Positions 40,588-49,148 of a stretch of 64,000 bases of DNA are shown here, piece by piece; position 1 is the first letter of the stretch, and every line of letters starts with the position of its first letter. This DNA is from Gammaproteobacteria bacterium (GTDB lineage Bacteria > Pseudomonadota > Gammaproteobacteria > Pseudomonadales > Azotimanducaceae). The DNA is taken from the NCBI GenBank assembly GCA_021773565.1, contig JAJFJZ010000017.1:124001-188000 (forward strand). The letters are read 5' to 3'. The translations under genes and the position numbers were made by a program. The notes under the pieces were generated by a model. That model was not told the DNA's origin. It saw only the letters and a program-made list of their open reading frames with translations, and did not search any database.

Positions 40588-41406
40588 TTATGCCACCCTT
40601 GGTCCATAAATCGTCGCGTTGATTTCAGGATCACCCAGAATTCCGGGTTCCCTTTCATAAACAAATACACCCATAATGCGCATAGTATTGCCACGCACTT
40701 CGGATACCCTGTGCAAGGCATTACAGCCCCTGAAAATGCACAAGGCTCCCGGTTCGCGCCCAACGGAAACGATAGTTTCATCGCGCGTTCCCCTTAGCAC
40801 CTGCGCAACATGCGAATAGTTTTGATCTGTATCACTACGCGCATTGGGGGACATTTGAAACTCTCCGCCGATCTCGGCAGCCTGCACCATAAGTGTCACG
40901 GTAAATGAGTTGTCCGAATCAAAATGCCAGGACGATCGGTCCCCTTCGTCGTAACACACATAATTAGCCGGTTGATAAGGATCCACATTATCGTAAAGAA
41001 CTTCCGCGCCAACAATTGCTGCGATCAATTCCCGCACCTCATCTGCATGATAAAACACTTTAAGGGGCGAGTTTTCTGCTATCTGGTCATAGGCAATCAT
41101 ACGTGTACTGGTACTGCTAAGGATATTTCTCGCATGCTCCTTTGGTAGTTTCGGGTTTGCTTTACGCTGTAAATATACGTTTCGCCGGGAATTGTTATCA
41201 AACGCCTGTTTGCGAAGTGAACTGGCCTCCCTGGCCATTTCACCCAGTGCTTGAGGACGGACAAAAGCTGGAATTGTGCAATACATAAGCTTATCCAGAT
41301 CAGCTTTACAATGAGAGATGATATTCCCTCGTGTTGGATTTTCGCGATCATGTATCGGATATTTATCCAGATCCAGTATGTTTTCGATAGTCAGGCTAGT
41401 CGGCAT
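40588..41406 (-). CDS. 2-oxoglutarate/Fe(II)-dependent oxygenase, HalD/ArpA-like
   Basis: 272 residues. The iron triad is visible as WHFDSD (HxD) and CNALHRVSEVRG, with the 2-oxoglutarate-binding Arg in the latter; NYVCYDEGDRSSWHFD and GGEFQMSP are typical of a group often annotated HalD/BesD-like. True halogenases of that group replace the Asp of HxD by Gly or Ala; here Asp is kept, so hydroxylation is expected. ATG 41406 with AGAGG about 10 nt upstream is chosen over GTG 41415. It is divergent from phaC. Confidence 0.78.
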   Translation of the reverse strand: MPTSLTIENILDLDKYPIHDRENPTRGNIISHCKADLDKLMYCTIPAFVRPQALGEMAREASSLRKQAFDNNSRRNVYLQRKANPKLPKEHARNILSSTSTRMIAYDQIAENSPLKVFYHADEVRELIAAIVGAEVLYDNVDPYQPANYVCYDEGDRSSWHFDSDNSFTVTLMVQAAEIGGEFQMSPNARSDTDQNYSHVAQVLRGTRDETIVSVGREPGALCIFRGCNALHRVSEVRGNTMRIMGVFVYEREPGILGDPEINATIYGPRVA

Positions 41407-41457
41407 AACACTCACATCCTCTGAACTGTGTAACTTTTTATGCTACCACCACCCTGC

Positions 41458-41519
41458 TTGCAATACACATTACATTGAGTGCACTGCTATGGCTCTGGGT
41501 GCTGAAAAAGTGCAATATA
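41458..41519. promoter_or_regulatory. TGC-rich elements around the phaC start
   Basis: TTGCAATA (41458-41465), GAGTGCACTGC (41477-41487, sharing TGCACTGC with the phasin site) and GTGCAATATA (41510-41519, whose reverse complement TATATTGCAC matches 16475-16484). The resemblance to the phasin operator suggests a common regulator of PHA genes; each match is short, so this is tentative. Confidence 0.3.
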
Positions 41520-43192
41520 CCGGCATGTCTGAAGATAATACCGATGAACAAATCGTAACGCTCAATCCCGTAGTGGGCCTAAGCATCGAAGATTTACTGG
41601 ACGCGGCAACAGAGGTAATAAAACAGGGCATCCGGCAACCCGCAGTTGCCCTACAACACCTGGGCACACTTGGCGTGGAGGTAACCCGGGTAATGCTGGG
41701 AAGGTCTGAACTGAAACCTGACCCAAAAGATCGTCGTTTTCAGGCTGAGGGTTATCAGCAAAATCCGATTCACTCACGTACCGCCAAAGCCTGGATTGCC
41801 TGGCAGCGTTCCCTGCTCGAATGGGTTGAAGATGTTGGATTTGACGATGAGGACGATCTCGAGCGAGCGCGATTTGTAGTTAATCTTTTTGCTGATGCGA
41901 TGGCCCCGTCTAATTTTCTTCTGGGTAACCCCTCAGCAATTGACAAAGCGATTAAAACCAGAGGTGCCAGTTTGGGTGCTGGTCTGAAGAACATGCTGGG
42001 AGACCTGAAGAATAATCAGGGAATGCCTAGCCAGGTGGATAAATCTGCTTTCAAAGTTGGCGAGAATCTGGCTACCACCCCGGGATCAGTTGTACATCGC
42101 AGTGAGCAGATCGAGCTTATCCAGTACGAAGCGAATACGGACGAGGTGAATGCCACACCTATTATGATTGTTCCGCCCCAGATCAACAAATTCTACATTT
42201 ACGATATGTCGAAGGGCAAAAGTCTGGCCGATCATCTTCGTAGTGAAGGTTTCCAGGTCTTTATGGTTTCCTGGCGTAACCCAAAACCCGAGCACCGGGA
42301 TTGGGGTATGAACACCTATGTACATGCGATTGAAGATGCAATGAGAGCGGTAAAGTCTATAAGCAATTGCAAGCGAATAAATATGGTCGGTGCTTGTGCC
42401 GGTGGCATAACGCTCGCTACCGCGTTGGCATATATGTACAGCAAGGGAAAGGGTAAACGAATCGCTTCACTCACCCTTATGGTTAATGTATTAAAAAACG
42501 CTACTGATGATTCTGTTATGGGGCTTTTTGCAAACAGAAAATCTATTGAATCGGCACGCAGGCGATCTGCCAGGCAAGGCGTACTGGATGGGAAAGACAC
42601 CGCGCGCGTGTTTAACTGGATGCGCCCCAACGACCTTATCTGGAATTATGTATCGTCGAATTATTTGCATGGAGAATCACCACCCGCTTTCGACATTCTG
42701 TACTGGAATGGGGACACTACCTGTTTGCCAGCCCGGCTCCACAGCGATTTTCTGGACATATTCCAGGATCAGGCTTTGGCGCGACCTGACGGCTTTGCGA
42801 TAGATGGCGTTAACATAGATCTAGAAAAAATCACCTGTCCCTCTTATGTTACTGGCGGCACTACAGATCACATTACACCCTGGCAGGCGTGCTACAGAAC
42901 GACTCAGCTATTGGGCACGAAAACCACTTTCGTGTTAAGCACAGCCGGCCATATTCAGTCGCTAATAAATCCCCCGTTGAATTCCAGGCGCCAATACTAC
43001 CTCAATGAAAAAACACCATCGAACGCAAAAAAATGGCTGCAAGGAGCTGAATCCCACGCTGGTAGCTGGTGGCCACACTGGACCAAATGGATGAAGAGCC
43101 TGCACGGAAAACTAATTCCTGCGCCAAAACACCTGGGCAACAAGGATTACCCCGAACTGGTCCCGGCACCAGGCACGTACGTACACGAATAG
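41489..43192 (+). CDS. phaC: Poly(3-hydroxyalkanoate) synthase, class II-like
   Basis: 567 residues. The lipase-like box is GACAGG (catalytic Cys in GxCxGG), followed by NWMRPNDLIWNYV, FDILYWNGDTTCLPARL, the catalytic Asp in TTDHITPW and the His in AGHIQS. The GAC form of the box, the length and the following alpha/beta-hydrolase depolymerase gene match class II (medium-chain-length) synthases of Pseudomonas. It polymerises (R)-3-hydroxyacyl-CoA on granules. The frame is open from 41318, inside the divergent gene; the ATG at 41489 is the plausible start, with 41525 as alternative. Confidence 0.92.
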   Translation: MALGAEKVQYTGMSEDNTDEQIVTLNPVVGLSIEDLLDAATEVIKQGIRQPAVALQHLGTLGVEVTRVMLGRSELKPDPKDRRFQAEGYQQNPIHSRTAKAWIAWQRSLLEWVEDVGFDDEDDLERARFVVNLFADAMAPSNFLLGNPSAIDKAIKTRGASLGAGLKNMLGDLKNNQGMPSQVDKSAFKVGENLATTPGSVVHRSEQIELIQYEANTDEVNATPIMIVPPQINKFYIYDMSKGKSLADHLRSEGFQVFMVSWRNPKPEHRDWGMNTYVHAIEDAMRAVKSISNCKRINMVGACAGGITLATALAYMYSKGKGKRIASLTLMVNVLKNATDDSVMGLFANRKSIESARRRSARQGVLDGKDTARVFNWMRPNDLIWNYVSSNYLHGESPPAFDILYWNGDTTCLPARLHSDFLDIFQDQALARPDGFAIDGVNIDLEKITCPSYVTGGTTDHITPWQACYRTTQLLGTKTTFVLSTAGHIQSLINPPLNSRRQYYLNEKTPSNAKKWLQGAESHAGSWWPHWTKWMKSLHGKLIPAPKHLGNKDYPELVPAPGTYVHE

Positions 43193-43197
43193 CTGTC

Positions 43198-43992
43198 GTG
43201 ATACAGATTAAAGAGGAAGTCCGACTGGTAAATGGCAACACGCTGCGTGTGTTGACCACACACGTAGATAACGCCCCCTGCCTGCTAATATTTAACGGGA
43301 TCGGTGCTTCAGCGGACCTTCTACGGCCGCTGATAGGTGCACTGCAAATGTCAGTGGTCGCCTTCGACCTGCCGGGTGTAGGATCGTCACCTGCACAGTT
43401 TTGGCCAAGACGAATGCACCAGAATGCCGCTCTTGCCCGACAATTACTCGACGAACTGGAGATAGAGCAATGTCATGTTATGGGAATTTCCTGGGGTGGA
43501 GGCCTGGCCCAGGAATTTGCACGACGTTACCCCGACTCCACGCAAAGACTGATACTCGCCGCAACTTCTACCGGGCATCTAATGCTGCCACCCAGCATAC
43601 TGGTGATGTTACGCATGGCCACGCCCCTGCGATATTTAAACGCTGGGTACTTTAACCGTATAGCGGGCGATATATACGGCGGAGACTTTCGTAACAATCG
43701 TGAGCGAAGCCAACGCCACCAACGTGCCATGAGCCCACCCTCAATCTGGGGTTACCTAAGCCAGCTTTATGCAATGAGCGGGTGGACCAGCCTGTTCTGG
43801 TTGCACAAAATAGCTGCACCCACCCTTGTCATGGCGGGAGATGACGACCCTATTATTCCCATGGCAAACGCACGCCTCTTGGCAAATCGACTTCCTGATG
43901 CACAACTGGAAATTTTTGATTGCGGACATTTGTTTGTACTTACACGACTGGATGATGTCATTGCAAGAATGCACCAGTTCCTGAAAGTCTAA
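43198..43992 (+). CDS. phaZ: Intracellular PHA depolymerase (PhaZ-like alpha/beta hydrolase)
   Basis: 264 residues. CLLIFNGIGASADLL, FDLPGVGSS, the nucleophile in MGISWGGGLAQEFA (Ser of GxSxGG), MAGDDDPIIP (Asp) and CGHLF (His) match medium-chain-length PHA depolymerases of Pseudomonas. It hydrolyses stored PHA inside the cell. No ATG fits; the frame opens inside phaC and the first sensible start is GTG at 43198, 5 bp after the phaC stop. Order phaC-phaZ is as in the Pseudomonas locus; the second synthase, phaD and phaF/phaI are not here. Confidence 0.85.
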   Translation: MIQIKEEVRLVNGNTLRVLTTHVDNAPCLLIFNGIGASADLLRPLIGALQMSVVAFDLPGVGSSPAQFWPRRMHQNAALARQLLDELEIEQCHVMGISWGGGLAQEFARRYPDSTQRLILAATSTGHLMLPPSILVMLRMATPLRYLNAGYFNRIAGDIYGGDFRNNRERSQRHQRAMSPPSIWGYLSQLYAMSGWTSLFWLHKIAAPTLVMAGDDDPIIPMANARLLANRLPDAQLEIFDCGHLFVLTRLDDVIARMHQFLKV

Positions 43993-43993
43993 C

Positions 43994-45250
43994 TTGCCTT
44001 TTAACCCGTCTTTTAACGCTTCTGGGAAATCACCGGATTCGCCTGCACCTGCCTGGTATCGTTGGGTCTTGTTAGCAGCCGTATGGTTGCTTTATGCCGC
44101 ATTCGGATTGGTTGTCACCAGCCTGGCACCCCTCATTCCCATTATCGAAGCCGACCTTGATCTCTCCCATGCGGCAATGGGAAGCATTATGGGCGCATGG
44201 CAACTGGTATACATATTTTCTGCCATCCCATGTGGATTGATGCTGGACAAGCTCGGGTCTCGCAAAGCGCTGACGATTGGTGGTTTGTTAATGGCAGCAT
44301 CGGTTTTGGCCCGGGGGTCTGCTGAAAACTATACCGAACTGCTTCTGGCAGTGATGTTGTTCGGTCTGGGAGGTCCAATTATCTCTTCCGGCGCTCCAAA
44401 GGTAGTCACCCAATGGTTCACAGGATCATCACGCGGTCTGGCAATGGGGATTTATATGACAGGTCCAGCTATTGGGGGAATTATTTCACTGACAATGACA
44501 CATTCTGTTCTGCTCCCTGTATTTGATCAGTCCTGGCGGCAAGTCATGACAGTTTGGGCGATGGTATGCGTTATCGCAGCACTCGCATGGCTAGCCATCT
44601 CCAGCATCAAGCTAACATGCTCAGACCGAAGCCCCGAACATAACACGCCCTCTATTCCCCAGCGCCAGGTTCTCGGAAAACTGATCGGGCAACCAACAGT
44701 ATTACTGGTTCTGGGCATGAGTGTAGGGGTATTTTTCTTTAATCATGGATTAAATAACTGGTTACCCGAATTGTTACGTTCTGGAGGAATGAGCTTACTC
44801 GAAGCAGGCTACTGGGCAGCCATTCCCACCGTTATCGGACTTGCAGGTTCACTTCTAATTCCCAGATTAGCCACTCCGGGCAGACGCTTTCAAATATTAC
44901 TTACTCTGAGTCTGGTTGCGGCTGGTGCCAGTATCATGCTTCATTTCCAATCAGAACCTTTCTTGTTTACAGGATTGTTGATGCAAGGGCTTGCCCGATC
45001 TTCTCTAATGACGGTACTGATCTTAACGCTTATAGAATTACCCGGCATCGAAGAACGATACGTTGGTGTAGCGACTGGACTGTTTTTTTCTGCAGCTGAA
45101 CTGGGTGGAGTTTTGGGTCCACTGTCGATAGGTGTATTGTATGATCTCAGCAGTAATTTCGACACCGGACTGGTTTTGTTAACCGGTATTGCACTCGCTT
45201 TGGCAATGGGTGCACAAAAGCTCAGGAATCTTGTTACAAAAGCCTCCTGA
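43994..45250 (+). CDS. MFS transporter
   Basis: 418 residues, 12 predicted membrane helices. LDKLGSRKALTIGG between helices 2 and 3 is the MFS motif A; GAWQLVYIFSAIPCGL and MGIYMTGPAIGGI are similar to CynX/NimT and phthalate-type permeases. The substrate is unknown. The only available start is TTG at 43994, 1 bp after the phaZ stop, so translation is probably coupled. A link to PHA metabolism is suggested by position alone. Confidence 0.8.
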   Translation: MPFNPSFNASGKSPDSPAPAWYRWVLLAAVWLLYAAFGLVVTSLAPLIPIIEADLDLSHAAMGSIMGAWQLVYIFSAIPCGLMLDKLGSRKALTIGGLLMAASVLARGSAENYTELLLAVMLFGLGGPIISSGAPKVVTQWFTGSSRGLAMGIYMTGPAIGGIISLTMTHSVLLPVFDQSWRQVMTVWAMVCVIAALAWLAISSIKLTCSDRSPEHNTPSIPQRQVLGKLIGQPTVLLVLGMSVGVFFFNHGLNNWLPELLRSGGMSLLEAGYWAAIPTVIGLAGSLLIPRLATPGRRFQILLTLSLVAAGASIMLHFQSEPFLFTGLLMQGLARSSLMTVLILTLIELPGIEERYVGVATGLFFSAAELGGVLGPLSIGVLYDLSSNFDTGLVLLTGIALALAMGAQKLRNLVTKAS

Positions 45251-45282
45251 GCTGTTTAGTGAAAATATGCAGGAAAACCTGA

Positions 45283-45942
45283 CTATTCAATGTATTGGGT
45301 AGGAATTTCGAACCCTGTCCCCATACCTTCGCGCCACAGTGTACGTATTGCTTGCGTCGAAAGCGCCCGATCATAAATACGAACGTCATCCAGAACCCCG
45401 TCCATGGCGTCTATCACCTGGTTATTTTCGTCGAGGTAACCACCGATGGTAAACGGTGCAGAAGAAACAGGTATTGTACCCAGAAAGGTCCAGTCCCGGC
45501 ATATCTCTTCACCATCTACATAAAGGCGCGTTAACCAGCCATCGAACGAGGCAGCAATATGATACCAGTGTTCCAGTTCGGCCCGATGCGTTTTGTCCGC
45601 ATAACACACGCCCCGTCTCTTATTATCGAGCTGTATCTGCCACTTGAATTGCCAGCGGTGAAAACCAAGAAAAAGTGTGGGGTAATCAAGGGCCACCAGC
45701 GCGGTATTCTGTTCCGTACGGCGATATGCCCACACCGATACCGTTATGTTTGAAGATGTTGAGAGCAGGGCTTCACTTGCAGGAATTCGGATCATTTCTT
45801 CCGGACGTCCGCTCATGTCGAGTACATTGGTGGTATCTGCGGAGGCGTTGAATCGCAACTGCACAATTGGACCCTCATGAGAATTGCTATCACATCCTGC
45901 AAAAAGGAGTAATCCACAATACAGGAAAATGACTAACCTCAT
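45283..45942 (-). CDS. LamG-domain lipoprotein
   Basis: 219 residues. Signal peptide with lipobox LFAGC (Cys-17), then a concanavalin A-like jelly-roll: NITVSVWAYRRTEQNTALV, HWYHIAASFDGWLTRLYVDGEEI, GTIPVSSAPFTIGGYL, and DGVLDDVRIYDRALS near the end. LamG folds bind carbohydrates or proteins; the ligand is unknown. The start overlaps the GMC oxidoreductase stop by 4 bp, so it is the last gene of that operon and probably anchors or assists the enzyme in the periplasm. Confidence 0.82.
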   Translation of the reverse strand: MRLVIFLYCGLLLFAGCDSNSHEGPIVQLRFNASADTTNVLDMSGRPEEMIRIPASEALLSTSSNITVSVWAYRRTEQNTALVALDYPTLFLGFHRWQFKWQIQLDNKRRGVCYADKTHRAELEHWYHIAASFDGWLTRLYVDGEEICRDWTFLGTIPVSSAPFTIGGYLDENNQVIDAMDGVLDDVRIYDRALSTQAIRTLWREGMGTGFEIPTQYIE

Positions 45943-47498
45943 CTGCCTGCCTGTTTGGTTTTAACATGTAGAAAATCGGCCAAACGCAGGGCTAATGCTA
46001 CGATGGTCAACGTTGGGGGAGCATATCCTCCTGTTGGAAACACTGAACTGCCCGCCACGTACAGATTGTCTATTTCATGCATCTTGCAATCGCCATCAAC
46101 AACCCCGTTTGCAGAATTTTCACTCATGCGTGTGGTCCCCATATGGTGACAGCCTGCCCAGATAGGGTCCGGCCACTCATCCGTACGCAGCCACTCCGCT
46201 ATCTGGATTCTTCCTATCCCGAGCCGAGCCATCTCCTCACCGATACGCTGGGTGCTGATTAGCATGGATCGCTTGTCTTCGTCTGTCAGACGCCAATCTA
46301 CGCTCAGTTTGCGCATCCCGAACTGGTCTTGCGCATCAACAAGCGTCACCCGACTGTCCGGATTTGGCATTTGTTCGCTTCGCATGCGCAACTGTACCCC
46401 GCTTATGCGCTCATCCTCCGCGCGCCAGACATCCTCTGCCAATCCGTCCAGATCGCCAAGCACACGCATGACTTTTTGATCCAGATTAGTCGGCCAGTTC
46501 ATGGCGGCGGCATCCCGCCAGATGCCCCTAAGCGTTTGATAGCCCTCCCCCATGGCGACAAGATCCGAATCAAAATCAAACGCGCCATTGAGCAATTTGA
46601 ATTGGCTCTGCAGTTGTTTGCCTACAGCAAGGAATGGTCGAGTTTTGCTGTTGCCGAAAGAGCGCCTTCTGAATAGTTTCGCCAAACGCACCGGCTCATT
46701 GGTCAAGATGCGTGCAACTTTGTGTTCAGGATGCTGCATAAAGAATCGTCCAACACAATCTGATCCGTTGCCAAGCCCGCGTTTATTGTGATCCGAGTTT
46801 GCCAGCAACAATCGGGCATTTTCCAGTCCGCCACAGGCAAGAACATAAGCACCTGCGTTTACAACACCCTCGCGGCCGTCAAGACTTGAAATACAAAAGG
46901 CTTCTATACGGGTGGCCTCTTCTGCCGTAAGGATTCGGGTCAGGTTTGCATGAAGCACCACATCCACAAACCGTGAGCCACGCAATATGTCTCCATAAGC
47001 ATCACCGAACCGCGTAGGTGGAGAGTAAACCCAATTACGTTCCCATAACCTGGCAGGATCGAATTCCGGTAAATGGTTTAGCGGTGGCGATGAGAAGTCT
47101 CCCAGTTCCCCAAGCTGACATATCCCGGATGCTTGTTTGTAGTAGCTATCCAGATCGGATCGTTTGATGGGCCAGCCGCTAAACGCCACCCATTCTCTAA
47201 CATGGAAATCAATTTCTTCAAGGCGGGCACACCATCCTTCCCAATGGTTGGTAGTGCCACCAAAATAGCGCAATCTGCATCCTGCAGGACCGACGCGTTC
47301 CCGTCCCGTACTCTCGCCCTTATAAAGCGCCTGGCTATGCGCATCAAATTCGGTACCACCTGCTTCAAGCAGGCAAACCCGTGCCCCTTTTTCAGCCAGT
47401 CGCATAGCCATCGTAATGCCTGCAGCTCCGGCACCCGCAATACAGACGTCATAACGGGGAGCCAGAGCGTTTCCAGTTTTACTAAAGTCGAGAAACAT
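45939..47498 (-). CDS. GMC family oxidoreductase
   Basis: 519 residues. FAD-binding YDVCIAGAGAAGITMAMRLAEKG with the acidic LLEAGG follows at residues 16-46, then GPAGCRLRYFGGTTNHW, and the C-terminal GMC_oxred_C with HHMGTTRM (catalytic His region), VDGDCKMHEIDNLYVAGSSVFPT in the last 55 residues. It oxidises an alcohol or sugar; the substrate is unknown. There is no export signal, but the upstream gene encodes a small Tat-signal protein that overlaps it by 17 bp, so piggy-back export of a complex is likely, as for gluconate and sorbitol dehydrogenases. Confidence 0.87.
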   Translation of the reverse strand: MFLDFSKTGNALAPRYDVCIAGAGAAGITMAMRLAEKGARVCLLEAGGTEFDAHSQALYKGESTGRERVGPAGCRLRYFGGTTNHWEGWCARLEEIDFHVREWVAFSGWPIKRSDLDSYYKQASGICQLGELGDFSSPPLNHLPEFDPARLWERNWVYSPPTRFGDAYGDILRGSRFVDVVLHANLTRILTAEEATRIEAFCISSLDGREGVVNAGAYVLACGGLENARLLLANSDHNKRGLGNGSDCVGRFFMQHPEHKVARILTNEPVRLAKLFRRRSFGNSKTRPFLAVGKQLQSQFKLLNGAFDFDSDLVAMGEGYQTLRGIWRDAAAMNWPTNLDQKVMRVLGDLDGLAEDVWRAEDERISGVQLRMRSEQMPNPDSRVTLVDAQDQFGMRKLSVDWRLTDEDKRSMLISTQRIGEEMARLGIGRIQIAEWLRTDEWPDPIWAGCHHMGTTRMSENSANGVVDGDCKMHEIDNLYVAGSSVFPTGGYAPPTLTIVALALRLADFLHVKTKQAGR

Positions 47499-47850
47499 GG
47501 CTTATACCCAGAGCAACAAGCGCGCAAAGTGCTGCCTCGCCGCGAGCCAGCAGCCAGCCCTCAACAATAACGGTACGAGATGCGTAAAAATCGTCCCGAA
47601 TCCGCCTTCGAAGCATCCACTCCAACCCATCAGCCGATGAACTGGTTCCAAGCCCTAAATCCAGTTTGAGTGTACGTTCATTGAGATGCCGATGGGATTG
47701 TAAATAGCTGCGCCCCACGATTCGTGCTGCTTCCACATCAGGAACAAGCCTGGACAGCTCCAGATTACTATTACTATCTCCCGCAATTACGCGAGTCCAG
47801 GGCACAAGAAAACCAGAGGCAAGCAGGTGAGAAAACCGTCTACGATCCAT
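47482..47850 (-). CDS. Small protein with Tat-like signal, probable subunit of the GMC oxidoreductase
   Basis: 122 residues beginning MDRRRFSHLLASGFLVP, a twin-arginine-type signal. The rest is helical (LVPDVEAARIVGRSYLQS) and ends RRRIRDDFYASRTVIVEGWLLARGEAALCALVAL, a pattern I associate with short genes in front of GMC dehydrogenases. It resembles in design the gamma subunit of membrane gluconate/sorbitol dehydrogenases, which carries the Tat signal for the complex. It overlaps the GMC start by 17 bp. Function is by association. Confidence 0.6.
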   Translation of the reverse strand: MDRRRFSHLLASGFLVPWTRVIAGDSNSNLELSRLVPDVEAARIVGRSYLQSHRHLNERTLKLDLGLGTSSSADGLEWMLRRRIRDDFYASRTVIVEGWLLARGEAALCALVALGISHVSRL

Positions 47851-48057
47851 CAGCTGCAGGTTCCATGCAATAAGGCGAATGTTGTATCTGCCGGGTTCAT
47901 CCAGGCATCACATCATGCTTGAGATAAAATTGCTATTATGACAATAGTGGTATTTGTGAGGAATATGTGTGTGAAGCAGACGCACAGACCAGCATAACAA
48001 CGATTGACTCGCCGTCGCAGATAACAAAAAATGGCTTTTACACACTTACGAGATAGC

Positions 48058-48133
48058 TGGTGGGTCGTGTGAGGCTCGAACTCACGACCATCGGATTAAA
48101 AGTCCGGTGCTCTACCAACTGAGCTAACGACCC
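48058..48133 (-). tRNA. tRNA-Lys (anticodon TTT)
   Basis: A 76-nt cloverleaf with encoded CCA. Acceptor GGGTCGT/ACGACCC, D arm GCTCAGTTGGTAGAGC, anticodon loop CTTTTAA, T arm GTGAG-TTCGAGC-CTCAC. The sequence closely follows E. coli tRNA-Lys. The top pair of the anticodon stem (27-43) is C-A instead of a pair. It is alone, with no second tRNA beside it. Confidence 0.97.
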
Positions 48134-48197
48134 AGATATCGGCTACAAAAAGAGGCGCATAGTTTAGCGGCGCAAATTTAAAAAACAAGACATCAAC

Positions 48198-49148
48198 ATG
48201 AAATCCATTAAGCGAACCCTTACAACAATCTTTTGTGGGCTAATACTTCTGATGCTAGGGGTATGGTTAATTCTGCCAGCGATATACAACAATGAACACC
48301 AAACTCTGGATGCCGATGCAAGAGCAATGGCACCGGGACAATTCATCCACATCACCAGAGGCTTTACACACTACCAAAAATCGGGGCCAGATGATGGGCC
48401 TGTGGTACTGTTGGTGCATGGTTTTAGTGTACCTGCCTATATTTGGGAGCCTACATCCCAAATGTTGAGCCAGGCGGGTTATCGGGTAGTAAGATTTGAT
48501 CTGTTTGGTCGGGGTTATTCCGATCGGCCTGATGCCACCTACAACGGAGAATTATTCGAGCAGCAACTGTCTGATCTGATCGAGCAACTGCAATTAACCA
48601 CCCCTCTTGACGTATTTGGCCTCTCCATGGGAGGCGCCATCGCTACCAATTTCGCAGCGCATCAACCGGAAAAGGTCCGCAGATTGGTCTTACTTGATCC
48701 CTCACACAAAAAAAGAGAAAACCGCAGCATCATGGATCTTCCTGTAATTGGAGAGTTTTTGATGGATGTGGTTTTCGCACCCGGCTTTGCTGAAGGGCAA
48801 AGCACAGATTTTGTGGAGCCTGAACGTTTTCCCGGTTGGCCGGACAAGTTTCGGGTTCAGATGCAGTACAAGGGATTTAAAGCAGCCATTCTCTCAACCA
48901 TGAGAAATTACTTTCACGAAGATATCGCCGCAGCATACGCAGAGGTCGGAAAGCTCAACAAGCCCGTGTTACTCATCTGGGGAACAGAAGATGCCACCAT
49001 TCCCTTCAGTGAGAGTGAAGGGGTGCGCCAAACCCTAAATGCTGAATTTCTTGGCGTGGAAAAAGCTGGACATCTCCCGCATTACGAACGACCCGAAATA
49101 GTAAATCCGGTTATTCTTGAATTTCTTGCGCGAGGCGATAAAAACTAG
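48198..49148 (+). CDS. Membrane-anchored alpha/beta hydrolase
   Basis: 316 residues. One N-terminal membrane helix (about 8-28), then the hydrolase core: LLVHGFSVPAYIW, FDLFGRGYSDRP, nucleophile FGLSMGGAIATNF, Asp in IWGTEDATIPF and His in AGHLPHYERP. The active site should face the periplasm. Substrate unknown. Its stop overlaps the convergent cpoB stop within CTAG (49145-49148). Confidence 0.85.
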   Translation: MKSIKRTLTTIFCGLILLMLGVWLILPAIYNNEHQTLDADARAMAPGQFIHITRGFTHYQKSGPDDGPVVLLVHGFSVPAYIWEPTSQMLSQAGYRVVRFDLFGRGYSDRPDATYNGELFEQQLSDLIEQLQLTTPLDVFGLSMGGAIATNFAAHQPEKVRRLVLLDPSHKKRENRSIMDLPVIGEFLMDVVFAPGFAEGQSTDFVEPERFPGWPDKFRVQMQYKGFKAAILSTMRNYFHEDIAAAYAEVGKLNKPVLLIWGTEDATIPFSESEGVRQTLNAEFLGVEKAGHLPHYERPEIVNPVILEFLARGDKN

